64,000 nucleotides of DNA from Colletes latitarsis (Eukaryota; Arthropoda; Insecta; Hymenoptera; Colletidae): contig NW_027488365.1 of NCBI RefSeq assembly GCF_051014445.1, positions 42,976,001 to 43,040,000 of the forward strand, written 5' to 3'. The notes beneath the pieces are model-generated. The model saw only the letters and a program-made list of their open reading frames with translations, searched no databases and had not been told where the DNA came from. Shown here piece after piece: positions 51,468-60,430 of this stretch. The first letter of the stretch is position 1. Every line of letters begins with the position of its first letter. Both the position numbers and the translations under genes were made by a program.

Positions 51468-51860
51468 TCCCCTCAGGGGCTGTGTCCGGCCAGGTGTCCG
51501 GCGCAGTACGGGGCGTAGCGACCCCGAGGTACCTGATGCTAATCACACCGTAAGCCTCCTGTTGGTCGTCGCAACGACCCATTCACAATTCCAGTCTAGG
51601 TTTTGTGAATGGTACGTGACGGCAGGAGGACCGGGGGCCTTGGCTTAATCGCCTGGGCCGCGAGGATGGTAACTCTATAAATTATCCTCTAATCCTAAGT
51701 TATGGTGCGCGGCGATGGGATGCATGGTTGGGAGAGAAGGCCCAATCCCTAGCGACCACCTCCGGGGGCACCTGCCGAACCCCCGGAGTATTAGGCTTCC
51801 CCAGGCAAGGCGGCTCTGCCTGGGGTGACCTCCTTTCCGACCATACTCGTGGGAACAAGT
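51468..51860 (+). promoter_or_regulatory. B 5' UTR, structured, with a short upstream ORF
   Basis: It starts with CCCCTCAGGGG and is very similar over its whole length to the 5' UTR of C. Inverted repeats are CCATTCACAA (51579-51588) with TTGTGAATGG (51603-51612), GGTCGT/ACGACC just before it, and CCCCAGG (51799-51805) with CCTGGGG (51819-51825) around a 13-nt loop. The last lies 35 nt before the ORF1 ATG and has compensated changes in A1. A promoter is expected inside it; the CTATAAATTA near 51675 is only suggestive. Upstream ATGs mean ORF1 needs leaky scanning, re-initiation or an internal entry. Confidence 0.75.
51702..51752 (+). other. Upstream ORF in B 5' UTR (16 codons)
   Basis: ATG to TAG encodes MVRGDGMHGWERRPNP. 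C has the same frame and length at 63140-63190 with one changed final residue. In A1 and A2 the same start is kept but the stop is lost. It could be translated or merely reflect conserved RNA. Confidence 0.4.
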
Positions 51861-54800
51861 ATGGAGAATATTCAAAGAAAAACAAACAGGACTGGCAAAT
51901 TTGATAGCGGACTGGCACTCATAATGGTAAACAACATGGCAACGGATGGACCACTTCCTGGTGGGGTTAATCCCACGGTCAGGAGTGTTGAGGTGAATCT
52001 TGGGGGTAAAGCTGACCTTTTTAGTGTCAGCCCAGCCCCAGTCGTCAGCCTTGAGCGGCTACCTGCAACAGGGTGGCGCAAGGCGGGGAGGGAGTCGCCA
52101 CCCCGCAAGAGGCATGGTGCCGAGGGCTCGCAGCTCTTGGTCGGCGACGCAGCCCTGAGGGAAGAGGAGGAAACTTCGGGCGTCGGTGAGACCGTCACAA
52201 ACCCCGTCCCCGACGTTGACTCGCAGGATGGCGACGAATGGGCGCCTAATCCTTGCACCGGAGATGAGGCTGAGAGTATTGACTCCAGCGAGGAGGATTA
52301 CGGGCCCGGTAAGAGGAAGAGGAAGGGCCCCGGTGCAGGGAGACCAAGGGGAATTTTCGTGGACCCAAGGAAATTGGGTCCCGGAATGAAGAGCTTGCCC
52401 AAGCAGGCGGACCTCCGGAACATAGCGGAGGTCATGAGGACGGACGAGCTCCTGGGTCGGCTGAAGGAGCAGCTGGAGTCCGTCGTCCGTGTGGCAGACA
52501 CTGCTAGCCACCTAAAGACGACGGACATCCGTGGGCTCCGTTTGGCAGCGCGGGTGGCGATGGTCAGCGCCGAGGAACTTCACGGCAGAGCTGACCGCGC
52601 CGAAAACCCAAACAGGCCGGCCCGGGAAGTTGTCATTCGCCAAGGCGAATGGGAGAGGAGGGCGAAGGCCCTCGAGAAGAGGCTGGAGGTGGCCGATTCC
52701 ACCGCCACCACCCTGTCGGAAACTGTCAGGGTTAAAGATAGGGAATTGGAGCACCTCAGGCGGGAACTTGGCCGCCTGAGATTCAAGGAGGAGCAGCGTG
52801 GTCTGCTGAGGGCGGGCGAGGTGGTGACCGACGTGACGCCGCCGGATCACGTGCTGCCTTTTGCCCCTCGGCCGCGGCGGAAGGATCTCCTTCCGTCCAC
52901 TTTTGCCGGGGGGGACACCAGTATGGAGGTCGAGACGGCGGTCCTTGGACCGTCGTCCGCAGAGCGTCCCGTCCCGATTGAGACGGAGAGTCCCGCCTCC
53001 GGAAACCCTTTGTTGGTCATGATGACCGAAGTCGTACAAAGGGTTTCCGAAATGGCGGGGCACGTATCGGAAGTGGAACGGAAGTTTGATGCCCGTTTTG
53101 AGGCAGTATGGCGGGCAGTGTCTCGCCCGCCATTGGGAAAGGTTCCGCTTCTTCCTCCCGCATCCGTGGGGGCAACCTCCGCCCCGCCGAGCTCGGCGAA
53201 AGGCGATAAGCCGGCGGGGACAGATCAGACAAGGGGGAAACCCAAGGGGCCAGCGCGGGGAAACCTTGGCACCGGGTCTGCCCCCGTCAAAATGCCTGCG
53301 GCACCCCCGAAATCAACCACGGAGAAGAAAGCCGCTGGTAAGGTAAAGCCGGCGGCTGAAGATGTGGAAGTGTCTAAGCCGTCCGCCCCGAAGTCTCAGG
53401 CGCCACCGAAGACAAGACGAGGAGCCCCTCCTCCACCTGTCAAGGTAGATAGCAGCAAGTCCGCTCTGCCCGACAAGGACACCGGCGCGAAGTCCATCGT
53501 TGCCTCAGCCCCCACCAACGATGGGCAGGGATCCTGGGCTGAGGTAGTGAAGAAGGGCAAGAAGAAGGGCGGCGTGAAGGGTGCAGCTCTTGCCGCATCC
53601 TCCTATAAAGGCGGGAAATCACCCGTAGCCAGTCGGCCAGCCGCCACTACTGCGGCAGTCAGCAAGAGGAAGATGTGCGCCCCGTCAGCGGCAGTCAAGT
53701 TACCGAGACTGCCGAAAAATGCAGCAGTCTCGGTGACCGCCGCCACCGGACGTGAAGGAGAATTGGGCCCCCTCCTCAATAGGGTGATGCCCGGGATCTG
53801 TTATGATCTGGGGATCACCGGGATGCGCCCCACCAGGGCAGTCACCGGGGCGCTCTTATTAGCGATCCCCGGTGAGAAGGGCAGAGAGAAGGCGACCGCC
53901 CTGAGGGCGCGTCTTGAGGGGGCCCTCGAGGTGGAGGGTGTTAGGGTGGCTTGCCCCCAGAAACAGGCCGAGTTACGAGTTACCGGCCTGTCGGAGGCAG
54001 CCACCCAGCAGACTGTGAGGGAGGCCCTTGCCACAGCCGGGGGTTGCGGCGCTGCGGAGGTCAACGTTGGTGACCTCCGCAGAGACAGCTCGGGCATGTA
54101 TACGGCATGGGCCCGCTGTCCCCTTCGCGCCGCAACCAAGCTCGCGAAGTCCGGCCGATTAATGGTCGGCTTCTTCGAGGCCCGGCTGGCAGTGCTCGCC
54201 GCGAGGCCGCTGCAGTGCCACCGTTGCCTAGAATTCGGTCATGTCAGGCAGCGGTGCACTAGCACCATAGATCGCAGCGGCCTCTGTTACCGTTGCGGGG
54301 GGGGCCTCCCACACAGCCAGAGAGTGTACGGCCGCCCCAAAATGCCCCCTTTGTGTAGGCTTGGGGCGGCCAGCTGATCACCGAATGGGTGGGGCGGCGT
54401 GCCATCCCCCCAAACGGAAGGGGAAGAATGGGAAGGGGGTGGGTGTGCCCCCATCCACGGTGCCGGCTGGTGTTGAGCCGGCACCGCTGTCCGTCGCGAC
54501 GGAGGTCCAGGGGGCGGCTTGTTCCCAGCCGTCCCCTGCTGTGGTGTCGGGGGTTACTCCCGCCCCTGTCGCGGCGGCAGTGAAGGTGGTGGGGTGTCCA
54601 CACGCACCCCTGCCGGTGGCGGAGATGATGGAGGTGGACGTGGCGCCTTGCGACTCGGCGCCCTCCACCTCCACGGAAGCGGAAGGTGTGATGTCTGGTG
54701 GGGGTGCTGCAGAGCCCCCACCACAGGCGGCAGCACAGTCACCGTGCGGGTCGGAGCCCCTTAGCAGGGGGGTGATGGCCTCGTACGGCGGCAAAGATCC

Positions 54801-54870
54801 GGGGCGCGCAGAAGCGTCCCTAAGCGCTGGAAGGAGAGGCCTGGAGGAGGCCGCGACTGAGACCCGATAA
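51861..54870 (+). pseudogene. B ORF1: gag-like RNA-binding protein, one frameshift
   Basis: About 1000 codons, much longer than A1's 625. The start MENIQRK matches A1, A2 and C; an in-frame ATG at 51825 lies in the UTR. There is a basic GKRKRK stretch (about residues 150-155), a helical charged region (about 245-315), long Pro/Lys/Ala-rich linkers, a SWAEVVKKGKKK motif (about 558-569), and three zinc knuckles from residue 786. Frame is lost in a G8 tract at 54297-54304, inside knuckle 2. With seven G the spacing would be CX2CX4HX4C as in A1. As read, the frame stops at about 54377; the shifted frame continues through knuckle 3 to the TAA overlapping ORF2. It may be a real mutation or a homopolymer error. 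Confidence 0.92.
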
Positions 54871-54872
54871 TG
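54868..54872 (+). promoter_or_regulatory. TAATG stop-start junction of B ORF1/ORF2
   Basis: The TAA that ends ORF1 shares its last A with the ORF2 ATG. It is the same geometry as in A1 and A2 although the flanking sequence differs, as expected for coupled termination and re-initiation. Confidence 0.85.
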
Positions 54873-57800
54873 TCTCAACGCCTCCTCCAGGTCAATTTGA
54901 ACCACTGCCGGGGGGCTCAGGATCTCATGCTCCAAACCCTCCGGCAGTGGAACATCGGGATGGCCGTGATCGCCGAGCCCTATCGTGTCCCCAAACACCC
55001 CGCTTGGGTGGGGGACCTTAACGGGGTCTCGGCGATCACCTGGCAGCACGGGCGCGGCACGTTGCCGTGCTCCGTAGTAGGGAGGGGCCACGGGTTCGTG
55101 GCGATTAAGTGGGGGGACCTTGTGGTTGCCGGGTGTTACGCGTCGCCCGCTATGGGCCTCAGCGATTTTGAGGCGTACCTCGACGAGGTGGGGAGATGCA
55201 TGTCCCCACATCTCGCCAGTGGGGTACTCGTCCTGGGTGATTTCAATGCTCACGCTGCAGCGTGGGGCTGCCCCAGGTCGACCGTCAAGGGCGACGCGAT
55301 GCTCGTATGGGCGGCGGGTCACGGCCTCGTAGTGTTGAATGAGGGGGCCGTGAGCACGTGCGTGCACGCGCGGGGCGAGTCGATCGTCGACATATCGTTG
55401 GCGAGCCCCGCCATAGCGCGCCGTGTGTCCGAGTGGAGGGTCGCGGAAGAGGTGGCCACGTTAAGCGACCACCTCTATATTACGTTCTCCGTATCCGCGA
55501 CCCCCGGCGTAAATGGACCCCGCCAAACGGGCAGGGGTGCACACCCGGCGCCACGCTGGTCCGTCAAGAGGCTGGACCCGGACGCCCTTGCGATGGCAGC
55601 CTCCGTTGTGGCATGGCAGGAGATGCCACGCCGGACCCTCGGCAATCCATCTGCCGGGGCGAGTTGGTTCCGGGAGACTATGACGTCGTTGTGTGACGCA
55701 GTCATGCCCCGGGCCACCGCCCCAAGCCGTGGGGGGTCCGTGTACTGGTGGTCGGGCGACATCGAGGACTTACGCACTCGGTGCGTCCTCGCTCGACGCC
55801 GGTACACCCGCGCCAGGAGACGGCGCGGGGCGACGGAGGCAGAGGTGGTGGGGTTGCGCGGGGAATTTTCCCTGGCGCGCAGAACCCTCCGCCGGACCAT
55901 CGCGACCGCGAAAGCCCAGGCATGGACGGAGCTCCTCGGCTCTCTGGATGCAAATCCATGGGGGCGCCCCTATCATATGGTCGCAGGCAAGATGCGATCA
56001 TGGGCGCCCCCGGTCACAGAGAGCCTCGACCCCCAGCTGCTCGGGGAAACTATGCGCGTCCTCTTCCCCGTTGGGGGAGAGGCGTTCCTGCATCCCCCCG
56101 AGCCACAGCCGGATCACCCGCCTTGGTGGTCCGACGAAATGGGGGTCTCCGAGGAGGAGCTAGCTAGGGCCGTCCGGAGAATGGCTGCCAAGAAGACGGC
56201 GCCAGGACCGGACGGCATACCTGGCAGGGCCTGGGCAGTAGCAGTGGGCGTTCTGGGGGCCGGGCTGATAAGCGTCTTTGACGCGTGCCTGCGGACCGGT
56301 CAGTTCCCCCCCATATGGAAGGTGGCGAGGTTGGTCCTCCTCCACAAGCCGGGGAAGCCCGCGGATTCTCCATCTGCGTTCCGACCCATATGTCTTTTGG
56401 ACGAGGCTGGGAAGCTCCTCGAGCGGGTCATTGTATCCCGACTCGAGGGGCACCTGTCCCGCGTCGGCCCCGATCTGGCCGACCGACAGTTCGGCTTTCG
56501 CCGGGGCCGCTCCACAGTCGACGCCATAGCGACAGTGCGGACCCTGGCGGAATCGGCAATCTCCCGGGGGGGTGTGGCGTTGGCAGTCTCACTAGACATT
56601 GCCAACGCCTTCAATACCGTCTCCTGGGGGGCGATAGGTCGGGCACTCCAGTACCACCGGGTGCCCGCCTATCTATGTCGACTGATCGGGGATTATCTGC
56701 GGGGCAGGGTAGTCCAATATCCGGGTCGGAACGGGATGGAGCAGAGAGCGGTGCACCGCGGGGTTCCACAGGGGTCGGTCCTCGGGCCGCTACTGTGGAA
56801 CTTGGCGTATGACGCGGTGCTGCGGGCGGACCTCCCCGTCGGCGTGTCGTTGGTTTGTTATGCTGACGACACCCTGGTGATAGCCGGCGGGGATATGTGG
56901 AGGAGGGCAGTGGCCCTCGCAGAGGAAGGGGCGGCACGAGTAGTCGCCGAAATTGAGCGTCTGGGGTTGCGCGTGGCACCCCAGAAGACCGAGGCCATCT
57001 GGCTGTGTAATGTCAGTGGTCGGGGGATGCCGCGCCAGGCGTCTCTACGGGTGGGTGGAGCCCTCGTCGGGGTGGGGCGCCGGATGAAGTATTTAGGCCT
57101 CACCCTCGACAGCTACTGGCGTTTCGGGCATCATTTGGAAGGGTTGGGTCCCCGTATTGAAAGGGCGGCGGCCGCGTTAAGTCGCATAATGCCTAATCTC
57201 GGCGGGCCCAACATGGCGGCACGGCGGCTGTATTTGGGAGTCGTCCGGTCCATGGCGCTTTATGGCGCGCCAATATGGGCCGGCGGTCTGATGGCAAATC
57301 GGCGGGGTGCGTTCGTACTCCGCCGCTTGCAGAGGTTGGTCGCCATCAGAGTCGTGCGGGGTTATCGCACGATCTCCTACACAGCCGCCACCTTGCTGGC
57401 GAGTTCCGCACCGTTTCACCTGCTGGCGAAAATGGACGCAGAGGTCTATCAAAACCTCTGCGACCTTCGCCAGCGGGGCGTGGACCCGCACGGCGAGGAG
57501 GCCGCCAGGGCCCGAATCCAGGCGCGGCGACGCGTCTATAGTCGGTGGCTGGTGTGGCTATCCAAGCCAGATCAGCGGGATGATCGCGTTGCCGCGGCGG
57601 TCCGCCCAGTGTTTTATGCCTGGGTGGGCCGTAGCTGGGGTACGCCCACCTACCGCCTGACACAGGTACTGACCGGACACGGTTGCTTCGGTCGGTACCT
57701 GCATCGGATAGGGCGGGAGGCGACGGCTGCGTGCCATCACTGTAGGGGAAGGGAGGACACCGCGCAGCACACGTTGGAGTTTTGTCCAGCGTGGGCAGCG

Positions 57801-57986
57801 CAGCGCGGTGTCCTCGTTAGAGCGATTGGAGCGGACCTCTCGCTGCCGGCCGTCATACGTGCGATGGTCGGCAGTGAGGAGGCGTGGGCGGCCATGGCCC
57901 TGTTTTGCGAGGAGGTCATGGTCGCCAAGGAAGACGCCGAGAGGGCGCGTGAGGAGGTGGGGGGCAGGCGGCGACGCCGACCGTAA
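54870..57986 (+). CDS. B ORF2: APE endonuclease / reverse transcriptase, intact
   Basis: 1038 aa; it would nick the target and prime reverse transcription of element RNA there. Endonuclease at about 1-205: LLQVNLNHC, AEP (E36), GDFNAH (123-128), SIVD (D174) and SDH (199-201), the usual catalytic set. RT at about 435-760: KKTAPGPDG, FPPIWKVARLVLLHK, FRPICLLDEAGKLLERV, QFGFRRGRSTVDA, LDIANAFN (catalytic D576), PQGSVLGPLLWN, YADD (664-667), and a YLGLTLDSYWRF segment. The C-terminal CX2CX8HX4C motif (C955, C958, H967, C972) is typical of the R1 clade. There are no internal stops. The start is fixed by the TAATG overlap and by alignment with A1. It differs from A1 at many positions but aligns over its whole length. 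I see no RNase H domain. Confidence 0.97.
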   Translation: MSQRLLQVNLNHCRGAQDLMLQTLRQWNIGMAVIAEPYRVPKHPAWVGDLNGVSAITWQHGRGTLPCSVVGRGHGFVAIKWGDLVVAGCYASPAMGLSDFEAYLDEVGRCMSPHLASGVLVLGDFNAHAAAWGCPRSTVKGDAMLVWAAGHGLVVLNEGAVSTCVHARGESIVDISLASPAIARRVSEWRVAEEVATLSDHLYITFSVSATPGVNGPRQTGRGAHPAPRWSVKRLDPDALAMAASVVAWQEMPRRTLGNPSAGASWFRETMTSLCDAVMPRATAPSRGGSVYWWSGDIEDLRTRCVLARRRYTRARRRRGATEAEVVGLRGEFSLARRTLRRTIATAKAQAWTELLGSLDANPWGRPYHMVAGKMRSWAPPVTESLDPQLLGETMRVLFPVGGEAFLHPPEPQPDHPPWWSDEMGVSEEELARAVRRMAAKKTAPGPDGIPGRAWAVAVGVLGAGLISVFDACLRTGQFPPIWKVARLVLLHKPGKPADSPSAFRPICLLDEAGKLLERVIVSRLEGHLSRVGPDLADRQFGFRRGRSTVDAIATVRTLAESAISRGGVALAVSLDIANAFNTVSWGAIGRALQYHRVPAYLCRLIGDYLRGRVVQYPGRNGMEQRAVHRGVPQGSVLGPLLWNLAYDAVLRADLPVGVSLVCYADDTLVIAGGDMWRRAVALAEEGAARVVAEIERLGLRVAPQKTEAIWLCNVSGRGMPRQASLRVGGALVGVGRRMKYLGLTLDSYWRFGHHLEGLGPRIERAAAALSRIMPNLGGPNMAARRLYLGVVRSMALYGAPIWAGGLMANRRGAFVLRRLQRLVAIRVVRGYRTISYTAATLLASSAPFHLLAKMDAEVYQNLCDLRQRGVDPHGEEAARARIQARRRVYSRWLVWLSKPDQRDDRVAAAVRPVFYAWVGRSWGTPTYRLTQVLTGHGCFGRYLHRIGREATAACHHCRGREDTAQHTLEFCPAWAAQRGVLVRAIGADLSLPAVIRAMVGSEEAWAAMALFCEEVMVAKEDAERAREEVGGRRRRRP

Positions 57987-58499
57987 GACCCTCCACCGCT
58001 CCCCGTGGCAGGGGGAGCGCGATGGGGTCGGTGATGGTGTTTTGTAGTGTGAGGTGAGGGACTTTGTCCCCTTATTCCCCCTCGCACCCAGCCCATCACC
58101 GTACCAGGGGCCCGTGGCAGGGGCCCCGTTTAGCGGGGGCGGCAGTGTTAGCCGGCCCCGCAGCCGTGGTCGCGATCGGGTGGGGGCCCGGTCGCGACTA
58201 GTAGCAACGGCACGAGTGGGGGCGACGTCGCGTGTGACCGCGTGGCGTCGCCGGGGGGCAATCAGTTTAGTTTGCCCCCCATTGGGGGAGGAGGATCACA
58301 TCTCCTCCCCCGGGAAGGGCCCGTAATAGGGCGTTGCGCCAACGGGGAGAGTCACGGTAGTATCGCTAGTTTGGTTCCCGTGACTCTCCCCAGATAAAGG
58401 GCGCAGGCGGTCACCGTGGTGTTTTAGCCGGTAAGAGTCCGGCACTATCCCGGCCTCCCCCCCAGGGAGCCGGGGTGTCCATGAGGATTTCACCACGAT
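57987..58499 (+). promoter_or_regulatory. B 3' UTR with conserved hairpins
   Basis: 513 nt. Perfect hairpins: 58284-58293/58302-58311 (10 bp, 8-nt loop); 58344-58357/58378-58391 (14 bp, 20-nt loop); and GCCGG 58427-58431/CCGGC 58439-58443. The second has the same place and loop length as A1's 13-bp hairpin, with a different stem sequence. GGTCACCGTGG (58409-58419) and the terminal CCACGAT before the A tail also match A1. Likely the recognition region for reverse transcription. Confidence 0.78.
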
Positions 58500-58525
58500 A
58501 AAAAAAAAAAAAAAAAAAAAAAAAA
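58500..58525 (+). other. Poly(A) tail of element B
   Basis: 26 consecutive A, pure, directly followed by the target duplication. The absence of interruptions fits a recent insertion. Confidence 0.95.
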
Positions 58526-58538
58526 GGTCTGGGATATG
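58526..58538. repeat. Target-site duplication, 3' side of element B
   Basis: GGTCTGGGATATG, identical to 51455-51467. The satellite resumes in register with CGCGCATCTGG. Confidence 0.93.
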
Positions 58539-59568
58539 CGCGCATCTGGCTTATACTTACGCCTTTTTCGCAAACTTGTTGGCCAGATCCTGGGTTTTTT
58601 TCGTGTTTGAATCACGTAGTAATGTGGTAACACACTGAAGCAGTCAATTAAACTAGGTTTCGATCGATATTTTAGAGGATAACACCGGTTAGGTCTGGGT
58701 TAGGTCTGGGATATGCGCGCATCTGGCTTATACTTTCTCCTTTTTCGCAAACTTGTTGGCTAGATCCTGGGTTTTTTCGGGTTCGAATCACGTAGTAATG
58801 TGGTAACACACTGAAGCAGTTAAACCTGGTTTCGATCAATATTTTAGAGGATAACACCGGTTAGGTCTGGGTTAGGTCTGGGATATGCGTGCATCTGGCA
58901 TATACTTTCGTCTTTTTCGCAAACTTGTTGGCTAGATCCTGGGTTTTTTTCGCGTATGAATCACGTAGTAATGTGGTAACACACTGAAGCAGTCAATTAA
59001 ACCTGGTTTCGATCAATATTTTAGAGGATAACACCGGTTAGGTCTGTGTTAGGTCTGGGTTATGCCCGCATCTGGCTCATGATTTTGCCTTCTTCGCATA
59101 CTTGTTGGCCAGATCCTGGGTTTTTTCCGTGTTTGAATCACGTAGTAATGTGGTACCACACTGAGGCAGTCAATTAAACCTGGTTTCGATCAATATTTGA
59201 AAGGATAACACCGGTTAGGTCTGGGTTAGGTCCGGGATATGCCCGCATCTGGCTCATGATTTTGCCTTCTTCGCATATTTGTTGGCCAGATCCTGGGTTT
59301 TTTCCGTGTTTGACTCCCGTAGTAATGTGGTACCACACTGAGGCAGTCAATTAAACCTGGTTTCGATCAATATTTTAGAGGATAACACCGGTTAGGTCTG
59401 GGTTAGGTCTGGGATATGCGCGCATCTGGCATATACTTTCGCCTTTTTCGCAAACTTGTTGGCTAGATCCTGGGTTTTTTTCGCGTATGAATCACGTAGT
59501 AATGTGGTAACACACTGAAGCAGTCAATTAAACCTGGTTTCGATCAATATTTTAGAGGATAACACCGG

Positions 59569-59601
59569 TTAGGTCTGGGTTAGGTCTGGGTTAGGTTTGG
59601 G
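59569..59601 (+). repeat. Three tandem copies of the telomere-like 11-mer
   Basis: TTAGGTCTGGG twice, then TTAGGTTTGGG. Equivalent triple arrays occur at 60465-60497, 60653-60685, 61372-61404 and 61560-61592; two of these have TTAGATTTGGG as the third copy. Most monomers of the array have two copies, and some have one (32842, 36897, 37417, 38999, 39874). Confidence 0.9.
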
Positions 59602-60430
59602 TTATGCCCGCATCTGGCTCATGATTTTGCCTTCTTCGCATACTTGTTGGGCAGATCCTGGGTTTTTTTCGTGTTTGAATCACGTAGTAATGTGGTACCA
59701 CACTGAGGTAGTCAATTAAACCTGGTTTCGATCAATATTTCAGAGGATAACACCGGTTAAGTCTGGGTTAGGTCCGGGATATGCCCGCATCTGGCTCATG
59801 ATTTTGCCTTCTTCGCATACTTGTTGGCCAGATCCTGGGTTTTTTTCGTGTTTGAATCACGTAGTAATGTGGTAACACACTGAAGCAGTCAATTAAACCT
59901 GGTTTCGATCAATATTTTAGAGGATAACACCGGTTAGGTCTGGGTTAGGTCTGGGTTATGCCCGCATCTGGCTCATGATTTTGCCTTCTTCGCATACTTG
60001 TTGGACAGATCCTGGGTTTTTTCCGTGTTTGAATCACGTAGTAATGTGGTACCACACTGAGGCAGTCAATTAAACCTGGTTTCGATCAATATTTCAGAGG
60101 ATAACACCGGTTAGGTCTGGGTTAGGTCCGGGATATGCCCGCATCTGGCTCATGATTTTGCCTTCTTCGCATACTTGTTGGCCAGATCCTGGGTTTTTTC
60201 CGTGTTTGAATCACGTAGTAATGTGGTACCACACTGAGGCAGTCAATTAAACCTGGTTTCGATCAATATTTCAGAGGATAACACCGGTTAGGTCTGGGTT
60301 AGGTCTGGGTTATGCCCGCATCTGGCTCATGATTTTGCCTTCTTCGCATACTTGTTGGCCAGATCCTGGGTTTTTTCCGTGTTTGAATCACGTAGTAATG
60401 TTGTACCACACTGAGGCAGTCAATTAAACC

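Larger units (their letters stand above)
51468..58525 (+). mobile_element. Element B, full-length and nearly intact R1-clade-type LINE
   Basis: 7058 bp: 5' UTR, ORF1, ORF2, 3' UTR and a 26-nt A tail, bracketed by a perfect 13-bp TSD. ORF2 is intact with all visible catalytic motifs. ORF1 has one frameshift in a G8 tract. The perfect TSD, long pure A tail and single lesion make it the youngest insertion here, perhaps still active if the G8 call is an error. It is related to A1/A2 at domain level but clearly a different family. Confidence 0.95.

Noticed and set aside
54378..55367. 329-codon minus-strand frame opposite B ORF1/ORF2
   Set aside because: Antisense of well-supported endonuclease coding sequence; Pro/Arg/His-rich and no recognisable motif.
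51468..58525. LTR retrotransposon or retrovirus-like identity for the elements
   Set aside because: No LTRs, protease, integrase or env are seen. There are A tails, variable-site TSDs and an APE-type endonuclease, all of non-LTR type.
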